A DNA stretch of 64,000 bases from JAPORK01 sp026710285 (GTDB lineage: Bacteria; Pseudomonadota; Gammaproteobacteria; Pseudomonadales; Endozoicomonadaceae). A model generated the notes under the pieces. It made no database searches, was not told the origin of the DNA, and saw nothing but the letters and a program-made list of their open reading frames with translations. Below, piece after piece: positions 20,201 through 31,200 of the stretch (its first letter is position 1; the number at the start of each line of letters is the position of its first letter). The stretch covers positions 3,038,001 through 3,102,000 of the forward strand of contig OZ241746.1 of the NCBI GenBank assembly GCA_965201045.1, written 5' to 3'. A program made the translations under genes and the position numbers.

Positions 20201-22674
20201 GGTTTATACAGTATATTGGCATGAGTTACAGCAATAGCAGAATAGCTGCCGCTGGCACCTTGCTGGTAACTGACTACACATCTGTGCGAATCATCATACT
20301 GATTAATATTTATTTCTCCATCTGGCTGATAGACACGGGTAATTCTACCTGAATCATCATATTTCTGTGTTGTCGTTAATACTTCCATTTTACCTGATGC
20401 AGAAATGAGGTAAGCAGATTTAGCTGCTATACGTCCATGATTATCATAAATTGTTTTACTAACAGGAATCCAGTGGTTTGCAATAATTTTTCCATCATCT
20501 GATAAAGCTTCACGAAAATGTAGTAGTGGTCGTCCTGCTCCGTCAAAAAGAGTCTTACTGCGTAATCCATTAGCTGCTGTGATTATCACCTGATTACGTT
20601 GTGGAGAAATCATATATTGATAGTAGCTGTTTGTAGCAAAAGGGGTTCCGATATTCATATTTATCTGAACCGGTCTGTCCCATAAATCATAATGGTAGTG
20701 AATAGTATTTTGACCGGAAGCATCCATCTGTTGTAATACATGGTTAGTAAACAGACTAGTGGTGACAAATGAAGAAAAGCGTTGTTTACCTGCACCTAAT
20801 TCAGTCACATTATAAATTGTTTTACTGCGATTATCTACACTCTTTTTATAATAGTAATCATGAATAATCTCATGAAGTCCAAAGGGTCTGTGAATATTAT
20901 CTGTCAGTCGGTCCTGTTTTAACAGACCATATGTCAGACTGTTATCTATATCCTGATAATAGCGACGGGTTGTTGTAATTTCTTGTGTTCCTGACTGCCT
21001 TATCTGATGATCCAATATTAAAATATAACCATGACCTTTCCTGTTGGTTAGTTTACGATAGTAATTACGGGTGATAACGGGTGTAATAACAGTGGAACCA
21101 ACACTGGCAGGATAAACGGTAACAGATTTCGTAAGTGTACCCATATTCCAATCATCAGGTTCAGCAGGACAGTCTGGACCTCCTGTTAATGGACAATAAG
21201 TTATTTTACTTAAACGACCATAAGCATCTTTATGAAAAGTCATTCTTCCCTGTTTATCATAACGATAGATTTCTGAGGTTACTGCCGGTGTATCCGAGTT
21301 TTCACTCCAGACCTTTGTCGTAATCTTTAATGGTTGGCTATACGTCAAAGGTAAATCTTCAAAAGTAGAATGAGCACAACCGGTTGACTGATCTGTATGG
21401 CAAAAAAAAGTCTGTATCTCTGACAACATATGTCCGGTACGGTCACTAATCCTTTGATCATTAATGAGTAAATGATATTTATTGTAGGTACGAATTTCAT
21501 GAAAAATACCATTATCTTCCTGTGTCTGATACGTATAACTGACCGGCGCTTCAAATAAAATGTCGTTTTTTACAGATGTGGTTGCTGTCAGTTGTGCATT
21601 AAACCCGAGATAATTATGTTCATTATTGTTGGTTTTACTATATTCATAAGTCTCTTGCATAACCGGCTGTCCGGCACCAGGATCGGTTCTTTTTCTGGTA
21701 ACAACACACAAAGAACTTGTGAAAAGATTTTTATATGTCCTGACTTTCATTGCATCAGTACAATTATAAGTGAATTTTTCTGTTAATCCGGTGGGATAGC
21801 TTATCCTGGTAAGCAGATGACCTGTATAGCTGAAATCCATACCATAACCTACATGACTTTTCTGCAGAGGTAATATAAGTTTACGCAATTCACCATTTTT
21901 CACATTGAGCAATACTGAAACAGGTTGTCCTTCACTGCCTTTACTAATTATTTTTACATAGTCTTTTTCATATAACAGTGTAATCTTATGTCCTGTATCA
22001 TCACTAACAGACTGTAATCGGTGTGTTCCTGGCTGATAAGTAAAATATGCCTTCCAACCATTTTGTTGTTCCAGTATTGTTTCATAACCTTGGTGATCTA
22101 AGGTTTCTCGTAAGCCATTAGCGTACGTAACAATAAAATATTTTGCTTTTGTACCACCAATATGAAGATCATGCATTTTATGGTACAAAGGATACCACTG
22201 ACCATTACTTTTATGCTGCAGATAAAAGCTTTGACCGATAGAGGTGACCAAACTATCAGTTACCGGATTAAAGTGAGTTAAATTCCAGCTCCAGCCGGTT
22301 CCTAATCCGTCAACATTCGTATTAGCATTGCTGCTATAGTTAACTTCCAGATCAATATTCGGACCATGTCCAAAATTGCTGAGTAAACTTCCGGTTTTAA
22401 CATGCACACTTAAGATACCGGTTCCCGGGTCAATCTGTGCTCCCCACACACCTTTAAAGTTAAAAGCATTTGACCATGGACTAGATCCTGGTGCTTCTGT
22501 TGCAGATAAAGTTAACTGATGATCGGGTAATTTTTCTTTATGCTTATTTTTATGTGAAAGTACTATAGCAGCAGATGAATAATTGATAATCGATATATAA
22601 AAGATTAAGGATATGGAAAATAACGATATAAAATTTATCAATAGTAAATACTGTTTGCAAAATTGAAACTTCAT
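17245..22674 (-). CDS. RHS/YD-repeat giant protein, copy E (1,809 aa)
   Basis: First member of the E/F/G/J subgroup, marked by KEKLPDHQ after the membrane segment (the Lys run is broken by GAA, so no long homopolymer) and by the invariant block ALHAKWANIAGAV after the core. The core ends at DPSGN (1464). From MPKWLGSAFKW to CLFKPK (about 1465-1574) it matches copies F, G and J almost exactly, then diverges sharply. Tail: Cys 1654 (IINCDT) and His 1753 (IPRHAAL). The tail is most like that of copy B (SLEAASLNTGEIT, YMGYFP), although the body groups with F and G. That combination suggests the tail and body have been exchanged between copies. Confidence 0.93.
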   Translation of the reverse strand: MKFQFCKQYLLLINFISLFSISLIFYISIINYSSAAIVLSHKNKHKEKLPDHQLTLSATEAPGSSPWSNAFNFKGVWGAQIDPGTGILSVHVKTGSLLSNFGHGPNIDLEVNYSSNANTNVDGLGTGWSWNLTHFNPVTDSLVTSIGQSFYLQHKSNGQWYPLYHKMHDLHIGGTKAKYFIVTYANGLRETLDHQGYETILEQQNGWKAYFTYQPGTHRLQSVSDDTGHKITLLYEKDYVKIISKGSEGQPVSVLLNVKNGELRKLILPLQKSHVGYGMDFSYTGHLLTRISYPTGLTEKFTYNCTDAMKVRTYKNLFTSSLCVVTRKRTDPGAGQPVMQETYEYSKTNNNEHNYLGFNAQLTATTSVKNDILFEAPVSYTYQTQEDNGIFHEIRTYNKYHLLINDQRISDRTGHMLSEIQTFFCHTDQSTGCAHSTFEDLPLTYSQPLKITTKVWSENSDTPAVTSEIYRYDKQGRMTFHKDAYGRLSKITYCPLTGGPDCPAEPDDWNMGTLTKSVTVYPASVGSTVITPVITRNYYRKLTNRKGHGYILILDHQIRQSGTQEITTTRRYYQDIDNSLTYGLLKQDRLTDNIHRPFGLHEIIHDYYYKKSVDNRSKTIYNVTELGAGKQRFSSFVTTSLFTNHVLQQMDASGQNTIHYHYDLWDRPVQINMNIGTPFATNSYYQYMISPQRNQVIITAANGLRSKTLFDGAGRPLLHFREALSDDGKIIANHWIPVSKTIYDNHGRIAAKSAYLISASGKMEVLTTTQKYDDSGRITRVYQPDGEININQYDDSHRCVVSYQQGASGSYSAIAVTHANILYKPTEQWLFPGNSHTFSVPEKLCSDQMNKNISADVKISTMTYDGFGRIVAATDPLGHIVKKEYDALGRLINITDPKGDKVHNVYDLSGHIIQHWVQPVSGGNYLLASAEYNAADELLWRAGEDGLHTKFTYTKDGQLTTTTTPDGHVTALQYNLIGLPAIKTLDGKIQLQISYDPVTLLVTTQTDNTGKTRFTYSDDGLPLYLQHIGIHNYLNYKLQWKYDQNRRTVSVTDINANQTQTVYDRLGRATELRYQPDHGQAERLSTLYYDDFSRVVAVHYGSGMQREINYDNFGLPKNIRDKLNGRLLSAWSFAYDANNNITTQVYKTTSNQQAIFNYKYDALDNLAIMTCDGSSGLPLCPRDTDFSKRSLQEAPVITRQHYYFTPLNRIAQINELLQSSVQHQSLKKITRYHYTHSSVPMRLQNISTIWNNQPVSTHDFSYDIMGNMTTDGAGNHITYNAFNQITRVIKSDGEQSSYGYDGSEREIYEKSRAGIHSLFYQGHYLINERISTPKETTHTIGYQGVAKTIDGVIRQYNESNYKGDVVSVLTKNLTNNCYQLSQRSLYSPYGMRWNLNKNQLPSYQQTLFGFDGERTDPATGWQFLGAGHRTYNPQQRYFVSEDPAGGGYRFGSNNPIMNSDPSGNMPKWLGSAFKWVNYISSFGLDALHAKWANIAGAVITSALTVATLGGSAYTYGGTLLASAVTAGATLAGSVPVVAASIPVNKGLNIAASVVGVMQMVSMAATAAVDIGLCLFKPKTTPWFNEIPLEKLNLRVIYKEFNCPVDYFDVTKYLRKKVSGLIETIGGNPYLRIKDISQFNKVWLSLFKHSEIINCDTAVILTFARIRKQRLNLNFFQEFLGHKYNLAKAAMITTLSESRQDEIKKSYIDSLIGIFNSLSDGHVSAKVFIKGAVRSLEAASLNTGEITLVAIPRHAALIIKLINDGYYMGYFPIINNVFLRFGTAHQMQSLLFDGISDDDRYIHYLLGFNI

Positions 22675-22758
22675 AAGAATGTTATTACTGTTGTCTGGAT
22701 GGTTATAAAACTCAAAGGAGTGTTTTTTTATTTCAGGTAGTGATTAATTTATTATTGT

Positions 22759-25700
22759 TTAAAACAGTTTAAATTTTAACATATATATAATATAGCGATT
22801 ATCAGGAGGTTCTATCCCATCAAATAAGTGCTGATTAATTGTACTCATGGTACCTATCTTAAATGAGATGATACCACCATTGCCAATATTAGAAGTAAAA
22901 TATTCTATAAAAATATTATCACTTACCTTACCTATCAGTGCTGCATGCTTTGGTAAAGCAGTCAACGCTATTTCACCAGGATTTAATAAAAGTGCTTCAA
23001 TCGATACTGGTTTATCCGGATGAAAGGCTTTTTCAACCGGTGCACCCTCATAAAGAGCATAAAGTATGTGCCAGAAAGAGTGCAGATAATCGTCTGCTAT
23101 TTCTGGTTGCTGTGTATTAGGAAACATTATTGATGTTATAATCATTCTTAATCTTACTGATAAATGATTCTGAAGACATTTAAGTCTGAGAGGTCGTTTC
23201 ATTATTTTAGCAAAAATTAGTGCAAGTCCTGTATCACACTCTATCAAATCACTCTGTTCACGCAACAAATTCCATACGTCAGAAAGCTGATCAAAAGTAG
23301 TAATTTGCAGATACTGATCATCGTTAATAATTTTGATAAGATGAGGTGCTTTTTCGTTGAGGAATGCTGCTACATCAAATAAACGGAATTCCCTTGTAGT
23401 TTGCGGCTGCCTGTCTAAATATCTGAAAGGTAACATTTCCATTGATATTTTACTAAACCCGGGAATTGGTTTTGGTTTAAATAAACAGATACCTATATCA
23501 ACAGCAGCTGTAGCAGCCATACTAACCATTTGTATAACACCTACCACGGAAGCGGCAATATTCAGCCCTTTATTAACAGGTATTGATGCAGCAACCACAG
23601 GAACGCTGCCTGCCAGGGTTGCTCCTGCTGTCACGGCAGATGCTAATAACGTGCCTCCGTATGTATAGGCTGATCCGCCTAATGTGGCAACAGTAAGTGC
23701 AGAGGTGATAACTGCTCCTGCGATATTTGCCCACTTTGCATGCAGTGCATCCAGACCAAAAGAGCTGATATAATTAACCCACTTAAAAGCAGATCCAAGC
23801 CACTTTGGCATATTACCACTCGGATCACTGTTCATTATGGGGTTATTACTACCGAATCTGTAACCACCTCCTGCCGGATCTTCACTTACAAAATAACGCT
23901 GTTGTGGATTATACGTTCGGTGTCCTGCTCCCAAAAATTGCCATCCGGTAGCGGGGTCTGTACGTTCTCCATCAAAACCGAACAGCGTTTGCTGATAAGC
24001 AGGAAGCTGATTTTTATTAAGATTCCAGTGCATTCCATAAGGACTGTAGACACTGCGCTGACTCAGTTGGTAGCAGTTATTTGTGAGGTTTTTTGTCAAT
24101 ATACTGACGACATCACCTTTATAATTGCTTTCATTATACTGTCGAATAACACCATCAATGGTTTTAGCAACCCCCTGATAACCAATGGTATGTATTGTCT
24201 CTTTTGGTGTGCTTATTTGTTCATTAATTAAATAGTGCCCCTGATAAAAAAGAGAGTGAATGCTATAACGACTTTTTTCATATATTTCTCTTTCATTACC
24301 ATCATAGCCATAAGAGCTCTGTTCCCCATTAGGTTTAATTACTCTGGTTATCTGATTAAAAGCATTATAGTTAATGTGGTTACCTTCCCCATCAATGGTC
24401 ATATTACCCATGATATCGTAACTAAAATCATGTGTTGATACAGGCTGATTATTCCATATTGTACTAGTATTTTGCAGACGCATTGGCACAGAAGAATTGG
24501 TATAATGATACCGGGTTATTTTTTTAAGGCTTTGGTGCTGTGCTGAGCTTTGTAACAATTCATTTATCTGCGCTATGCGGTTGAGTGGTGTAAAGTAATA
24601 ATGTTGTCGGGTAATAACCGGTGCTTCCTGCAAGCTTGTATTTGAAAAATCAGTATCTCTTGGGCACAATGGTAATCCGGAAGATCCATGGCATATCATT
24701 GTTGTTAGATTATTTAATGCATCATATTTGTAGTTAAAAATAGCTTGCTGATTGCTGTTTATTTTATAAAACTGTGTTGTAATATTATTATTTGCATCAT
24801 AAGCAAATGACCAGGCAGATAGCAGTTTGCCATTGAATTTATCTCTGATATTCTTTGGATGACCAAAATTATCATAGTTGATTTTTCTTTGCATACCGCT
24901 GCCATAATGAACAGCAACAACGCGGGAAAAATCATCATAATGCAGTGTTGATAAGCGCTCTGCTTGTCCATGATCAGGTTGATAACGTAATTCAGTTGCT
25001 CGTCCTAATCTGTCATAAACAGTTTGCGTTTGATTAGCACTAATATCGGTAACACTAACAGTACGTCTGTTCTGGTCATACTTCCATTGTAATTTATAAT
25101 CCAGATAGTCATGCATTCCGATATGCTGAAGATACAATGGAAGACCATCATCACTGTAAGTAAACCGTGTTTTTCCTGTGTTATCTGTTTGTGTTGTTAC
25201 TAGCAGAGTGACAGGATCATAACTGATTTGTAGCTGAATTTTTCCATCGAGCGTTTTACTGATAGGTAATCCAATCTTGTTATATTGTAATGCTGTTACA
25301 TGTCCACCTGGTGTGGTTGTAGTGGTCAGCTGACCATCTTTAGTATAAGTGAATTTAGTGTGCAGACCATCTTCTCCTGCACGCCATAACAATTCACCTG
25401 CCGCATTATATTCAGCAGAAGCTAATAAATAATTTCCACCAGAGGCAGGTTGTACCCAGTGCTGAATAATGTGTCCACTCAGATCGTAGACATTATGTAC
25501 TTTATCTCCTTTGGGGTCAGTAATGTTTATCAGTCTTCCTAGTACATCATACTTTTTTTTCACAATGTGTCCCAGTGGATCGGTTGCAGCTACTATACGA
25601 CCAAAACCGTCATAAGTCATGGTGGAAATTTTAACATTTGCTGAAGTGTTTTTATTTATTTGGTCGCTACATAGTTTTTCCGGAACTGAAAAAGTATAAC

Positions 25701-28188
25701 TATTACTCGGAAACAACCACTGCTCAGTGGGTTTATACAGTATATTGGCATGGGTTACAGTAATAGTAGAATAGCTGCCGCCAGAACTTTGCCGGTAACT
25801 GACAACACATCTGTGCGAATCATCATACTGATTAATATTTATTTCTCCATCTGGCTGATGGACACGGGTAATTCTGCCTGCATCATCATATTCCTGTGTT
25901 GTCGTTAATGCTTTTGTTTTACCTGATGCAGAAATGAGGTAAGCAGATTTAGCTGCTATACGTCCATGATTGTCATAAATTGTTTTACTTACAGGAATCC
26001 AGTGGTTTGCAATAATCTTTCCATTGTCTGATAAAGCTTCACGAAAATGTAGCAGTGGTCGTCCTGCTCCGTCAAAAATAGTTTTGCTGCGTAATCCATT
26101 AGCTGCTGTGATTACCACCTGATTACGTTGTGGAGAAATCATATATTGATAGTAGCTGTTTGCAGCAAAAGGGGTTCCAGTATTCATATTTATCTGAACC
26201 GGTCTGTCCCATAAATCATAATGGTAATGAATAATATTTTGACCGGAAGCATCAATCTGCTGTAATACATGGTTAGTAAACAGACTAGTGGTAACAAATG
26301 CAGAAAAGCGTTGTTTACCTGCACCTAATTCAGTCACACTATAAATTGTTTTACTGCGATTATCTGCACTCTTTTTATAATAGTAATCATGAATAATCTC
26401 ATGAAGTCCAAAGGGTCTATGAATATTATCTGTCAGTCGGTCCTGTTTTAACAGACCATATGTCAGACTATTATCTGTATCCTGATAATAACGACGGGTT
26501 GTTGTAATTTCTTGTGTTCCTGATTGCCTTATCTGATGATCCAATATTAAAATATAACCATGACCTTTCCTGTTGGGTAATTTACGATAGTAATTACGGG
26601 TGACAACGGGTGTAATAATAGTTGAACCAACACTGTAAGGATAAACGGTAACAGATTTTGTAAGTGTACCCATATTCCAACCATCAGGTTCAGCAGGACA
26701 GTCTGTACCTCCTTTTAATGGACAATAAGTTATTTTACTTAAACGACCGTAAGCATCTTCATGAAAAATCATTCTTCCCTGTTTATCATAATGGTATATT
26801 TCTGAGGTTGCTGCCGGTGTATCAGAGTTTTCACTCCAGACCTTTGTCGTAATCTTTAATGGTTGGCTATACGTCATTGGTAATTCTTCAAAATTAGAAT
26901 GAGCGCAACTGTTTGGCTGATCTGTATGACAAAAAAAAGCATGTATCTCTGATAACATATGTCCGGTACGATCACTGATCCTTTGATCATTAATGAGTAA
27001 ATGATATTTATTGTAGGTACGAATTTCACGAAAAATACCGTTATCTTCCTGTGTCTGATACGTATAACTGACCGGCGCTTCAAATAAAATGTCTTTTTTT
27101 ACAAATGCGGTTGCTGTCAGTTGTGCATTAAACCCGAGATAATTATGTTCATTACTGTTGGTTTTACTATATTCATAAGTCTCCTGCATAACCGGCTGTC
27201 CGGCACCAGGATCGATTCTTTTTCTGGTAATGACACATAATGAGCTTGTGAAAAGGTTTTTATATGTCCTGATTTTCATTGCATCAGTACAATTATAAGT
27301 AAATTTTTCTGTTAATCCGGTGGGATAGCTTATCCTGGTAAGCAGATGACCTCTATAGCTGAAATCCATACCATAACCCACATGACTTTTCTGCAAAGGT
27401 AATATAAGTTTACGCAATTCACCATTTTTTACATTGAGCAATACTGAAACAGGTTGTCCTTCACTGCCTTTACTAATTACTTTTACATAGTTTTTTTCAT
27501 ATAACAGTGTAATCTTGTGTCCTGAATCATCACTAACGGATTGTAACCGGTGCATCCCGGGCTGATAAGTAAAATGTGCCCGCCAACCATTTTGTTGTTC
27601 CAGCATTGTTTCATAACCCTGGTGGTCTAAGGTTTCCCGTAAACCATTAGCGTACGTAATAATAAAATATTTTGCTTTTGTACCACCAATATGAATATCA
27701 TGCATCTTATGGTATAAAGGATACCACTGACCATTATCTTTCTGTTGCAGATAAAAGCTTTGACCGATAGAGGTGACCAAACTATCAGTTACTGGATTAA
27801 AGTGAGTTAAATTCCAGCTCCATCCGGTTCCTAATCCGTCAACATTCGTATTAGCATTGCTGCTATAGTTAACTTCCAAATCGATATTAGGACCGTGCCC
27901 AAAATTACTAAGTAAACTACCAGCTTTAACATGCACACTTAAGATACCGGTTCTCGGATCAATCTGTGCTCCCCACACGCCTTTAAAGTTAAAAGCATTT
28001 GACCATGGGTTAGATCCTGATGATTCTGTTGCAGATAAATTCATCTGATGATCTGGTAATTTTTCTTTATGCTCATTTTTATGTGAAAGTACTATAGCAG
28101 CAGATGAATGAATAAAAATCACTGTATATAAGGAAAGTAATATAAAGAAAAACATTATAAAATATTGTTGATATAACTGAAGTTTCAT
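22759..28188 (-). CDS. RHS/YD-repeat giant protein, copy F (1,809 aa)
   Basis: The N-terminus is about five residues shorter than in its sisters (MKLQLYQQYFIMFFFILLSLYT), so the core ends at about residue 1459. The tail is about five residues longer (about 350 after DPSGN), ends in KFKLF, and carries Cys 1651 (LIECDT) and His 1748 (LPKHAAL). The tail resembles copy G and the remnant at 36069 (LLLNPGEIA, INQHLFDGIEPPDNRYI). All frames are open and no repeat unit is missing. Only 71 bp separate its start from the end of copy G, enough for a leader but not for an immunity gene. Confidence 0.93.
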   Translation of the reverse strand: MKLQLYQQYFIMFFFILLSLYTVIFIHSSAAIVLSHKNEHKEKLPDHQMNLSATESSGSNPWSNAFNFKGVWGAQIDPRTGILSVHVKAGSLLSNFGHGPNIDLEVNYSSNANTNVDGLGTGWSWNLTHFNPVTDSLVTSIGQSFYLQQKDNGQWYPLYHKMHDIHIGGTKAKYFIITYANGLRETLDHQGYETMLEQQNGWRAHFTYQPGMHRLQSVSDDSGHKITLLYEKNYVKVISKGSEGQPVSVLLNVKNGELRKLILPLQKSHVGYGMDFSYRGHLLTRISYPTGLTEKFTYNCTDAMKIRTYKNLFTSSLCVITRKRIDPGAGQPVMQETYEYSKTNSNEHNYLGFNAQLTATAFVKKDILFEAPVSYTYQTQEDNGIFREIRTYNKYHLLINDQRISDRTGHMLSEIHAFFCHTDQPNSCAHSNFEELPMTYSQPLKITTKVWSENSDTPAATSEIYHYDKQGRMIFHEDAYGRLSKITYCPLKGGTDCPAEPDGWNMGTLTKSVTVYPYSVGSTIITPVVTRNYYRKLPNRKGHGYILILDHQIRQSGTQEITTTRRYYQDTDNSLTYGLLKQDRLTDNIHRPFGLHEIIHDYYYKKSADNRSKTIYSVTELGAGKQRFSAFVTTSLFTNHVLQQIDASGQNIIHYHYDLWDRPVQINMNTGTPFAANSYYQYMISPQRNQVVITAANGLRSKTIFDGAGRPLLHFREALSDNGKIIANHWIPVSKTIYDNHGRIAAKSAYLISASGKTKALTTTQEYDDAGRITRVHQPDGEININQYDDSHRCVVSYRQSSGGSYSTITVTHANILYKPTEQWLFPSNSYTFSVPEKLCSDQINKNTSANVKISTMTYDGFGRIVAATDPLGHIVKKKYDVLGRLINITDPKGDKVHNVYDLSGHIIQHWVQPASGGNYLLASAEYNAAGELLWRAGEDGLHTKFTYTKDGQLTTTTTPGGHVTALQYNKIGLPISKTLDGKIQLQISYDPVTLLVTTQTDNTGKTRFTYSDDGLPLYLQHIGMHDYLDYKLQWKYDQNRRTVSVTDISANQTQTVYDRLGRATELRYQPDHGQAERLSTLHYDDFSRVVAVHYGSGMQRKINYDNFGHPKNIRDKFNGKLLSAWSFAYDANNNITTQFYKINSNQQAIFNYKYDALNNLTTMICHGSSGLPLCPRDTDFSNTSLQEAPVITRQHYYFTPLNRIAQINELLQSSAQHQSLKKITRYHYTNSSVPMRLQNTSTIWNNQPVSTHDFSYDIMGNMTIDGEGNHINYNAFNQITRVIKPNGEQSSYGYDGNEREIYEKSRYSIHSLFYQGHYLINEQISTPKETIHTIGYQGVAKTIDGVIRQYNESNYKGDVVSILTKNLTNNCYQLSQRSVYSPYGMHWNLNKNQLPAYQQTLFGFDGERTDPATGWQFLGAGHRTYNPQQRYFVSEDPAGGGYRFGSNNPIMNSDPSGNMPKWLGSAFKWVNYISSFGLDALHAKWANIAGAVITSALTVATLGGSAYTYGGTLLASAVTAGATLAGSVPVVAASIPVNKGLNIAASVVGVIQMVSMAATAAVDIGICLFKPKPIPGFSKISMEMLPFRYLDRQPQTTREFRLFDVAAFLNEKAPHLIKIINDDQYLQITTFDQLSDVWNLLREQSDLIECDTGLALIFAKIMKRPLRLKCLQNHLSVRLRMIITSIMFPNTQQPEIADDYLHSFWHILYALYEGAPVEKAFHPDKPVSIEALLLNPGEIALTALPKHAALIGKVSDNIFIEYFTSNIGNGGIISFKIGTMSTINQHLFDGIEPPDNRYIIYMLKFKLF

Positions 28189-28259
28189 AAGGGTGTTACT
28201 GCTATCAGAATATTTAAGAGAAGATTTTTTATCTTAAATGGTGATTGGTTTTTTGTTAC
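28189..28259 (-). promoter_or_regulatory. conserved leader between RHS copies (type example)
   Basis: All RHS copies are preceded by a shared leader. Reading toward the gene it has TTTAAGATAAAAAAT, then CTCTTA, then ATTCTGATA, then roughly GTAATAACATYYTYATG ending in the start codon. Equivalents lie at 486-550, 6010-6060, 11518-11580, 17144-17205, 22675-22745, 33714-33775, 39988-40055 and, truncated, 36028-36060. Here AAGAT-AAAAA-ATCTT can form a small hairpin. There is no Shine-Dalgarno sequence; the bases just before ATG are pyrimidine-rich. I infer shared control, either a promoter in each leader or translational control of one long transcript. The sequence cannot decide which. Confidence 0.45.
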
Positions 28260-31200
28260 TTAATCATTAATTACATTATATTCAAATTTTAAAACATACA
28301 GAAGATAGCGTTTTTCAGGGTCTTCTATACCACCAAAAAAATGCTGGTTCATTGTACTGACGCCACCCACCTCAAGTGATATTCTACCTCCAATAGTTTC
28401 AGAAGGAAAATATCCTATAAAAGTACCACCAGTTATCTTGACTATCAGAGCTCCATGACCAGGAGCCGCAACCACTCCCATTTCACCAGGTTTTAACAAG
28501 AGTACTTCAAGTGATTTTGGTTGTTCCTCGTGAAAGAATTTTTCAACCGGTGTCTTATTGTATAGGGAACAAAATACCTGAAAGAAACTTCTCATATAAC
28601 GTTTTGTCATTAATTCTTTCTGTTCATCTGGTAGTGCTGATATTTCACTCATCAGTACAAATCTTACTCCTAAAAAATGCTGAAACACTTTGAGGTTGAG
28701 ATATCGTTTCGTTATCCTGGCAAAAGTGAGTATAACTGCTGTATCGCACTCTATCAAACCACTGTGTTTAAACAAAATATTCCACAAATCACAAAGCTGA
28801 TTAAAATCCTCAATTCCCAAATGATGCTCATCATTAATAATTTTGACAAGATGAGGCACTTTTTCATTGAGGAATGCTATTACATCAAACGAATGAACTT
28901 CTCTGACAACTTCCGTTTGCTCGCCTAAATTCCTGAAAGGTAACATTTTCGTTGGTATTTTAGTATATTCGGGAATCGATTCTGGTTTAAATAAACAGAG
29001 TCCTATATCAACAGCGGCTGTGGCAGCCATACTCACCATTTGTATAACACCTACCACGGAAGCAGCAATATTCAGCCCTTTATTAACGGGTATTGCTGCT
29101 GCAACCACAGGCACGCTGCCAGCAAGGGTTGCTCCTGCTGTAACAGCAGATGCTAATAATGTACCTCCGTATGTATAAGCTGATCCACCTAATGTTGCAA
29201 CAGTGAGTGCAGAGGTGATAACTGCTCCTGCGATATTTGCCCATTTTGCATGCAGTGCATCCAGACCAAAAGAGCTGATATAATTAACCCACTTAAAAGC
29301 AGATCCAAGCCACTTTGGCATATTACCGCTCGGATCACTGTTCATTATGGGGTTATTACTACCGAATCTATAACCACCTCCTGCCGGATCTTCACTTACA
29401 AAATAACGCTGTTGTGGATTATACGTTCGGTGTCCTGCTCCCAAAAATTGCCATCCGGTAGCAGGGTCTGTGCGTTCTCCATCAAAACCGAACAGCGTTT
29501 GCTGATAAGCAGGAAGCTGATTTTTATTAACATTCCAGCGCATTCCATAAGGACTGTAGACACTACGCTGACTCAGTTGATAGCAGTTGTTTGTGTGGTT
29601 TTTTGTCAACACACTGACGACATCACCTTTATAATTGCTTTCATTATACTGTCGAATAACACCATCAATGGTTTTAGCAACTCCCTGATAACCAATGGTA
29701 TGTGTTGTCTCTTTGGGTGTACTTATTCGTTCATTAATTAAATAGTGCCCCTGATAAAAAAGAAAGTGAATACCAAAACGACTTTTTTCATATATTTCTC
29801 TTTCACTACCATCATAGCCATAAGAACTCTGCTCTCCATCGGGTTTAATTACTCTGGTTATCTGACTAAAAGCATTATAAGTAATATGGTTATCTGCTCC
29901 ATCAGTGGTCATATTACCCATGATATCGTAACTAAAATCATGTGTTGATACAGGCTGATTATTCCATATTGTACTAATATTTTGCAGACGCATTGGCACA
30001 GAAGAATTGGTATAATGATATCGGGTTATTTTTTTAAGACTTTGGTGTTGTGCTGAACTTTGTAATAATTCATTTATCTGCGCTATGCGGTTGAGTGGTG
30101 TAAAGTAATAATGTTGTCTGGTAATAACCGACGCTTCCTGCAAATTATACTTTGAAAAATCTGTATCTCTTGGACATAATGGTAATTCAGAAGAGCCATC
30201 GCAAGTCATTATAGACAGATTATCCAATGCATCATATGTGTAATTAAAAATAGCTTGCTGATTACCGTTTGTTTTGTAGACCTGTGTTGTAATATTATTA
30301 TTTGCATCATAAGTGAATGACCAGGCAGATAGCAGCCTGCCATTGAGTTTATCTCTGATATTGTTTGGATGACCAAAATGATCATAGTTAACTTTTCTTT
30401 GCATACCACTTCCATAGTTAACAGCAACAATGCGGGAAAAAGCATCATAATGCAGTGTTGATAAGCGTTCTGCTTGTCCATGATCAGGCTGATAACGTAC
30501 TTCAGTTGCCCGTCCCAATCTGTCATAAACAGTTTGCGTTTGATTAGCATTAATATCGGTAACACTAATAGTACGTCTGTTTTGGTCATACTTCCATTGT
30601 AATTTATAATTCAGATAGTTATGTATTCCGATATGCTGAAGATACAATGGAAGACCATCATCACTGTAAGTAAACCGTGTTTTCCCTGTGTTATCTGTCT
30701 GTGTTGTGACCAGTAAAGTAACAGGGTCATAACTTATCTGTAGCTGAATTTTTCCATCAAGTGTTTTACTGACAGGCAATCCAATCCTGTTATATTGTAA
30801 TGTGGTTACATGTCCATCTGGTGTAGTTGTAGTGGTCAACTGACCATCTTTAGTATAGGTGAATTTAGTGTGCAGACCATCTTCTCCTGCACTCCATAAC
30901 AGTTCACCTGCCGCATTATATTCAGCAGAAGCTAATAAATAATTTCCACCAGAGGCAGGTTGTACCCAGTGCTGAATAATGTGTCCACTCAGATCATAGA
31001 CATTATGTACTTTATCTCCTTTAGGGTCAATAATGTTGATCAGCCTTCCCAGTGGATCATACTCTTTTTTTACGATGTGTCCCAGTGGATCAGTTGCAGC
31101 TACTATACGACCAAAACCGTCATAAGTCATGGTGGAAATTTTAACATCTGCTGAAGTATTTTTATTTATTTGGCTACTACACAGTTTTTCCGGAACTGAC

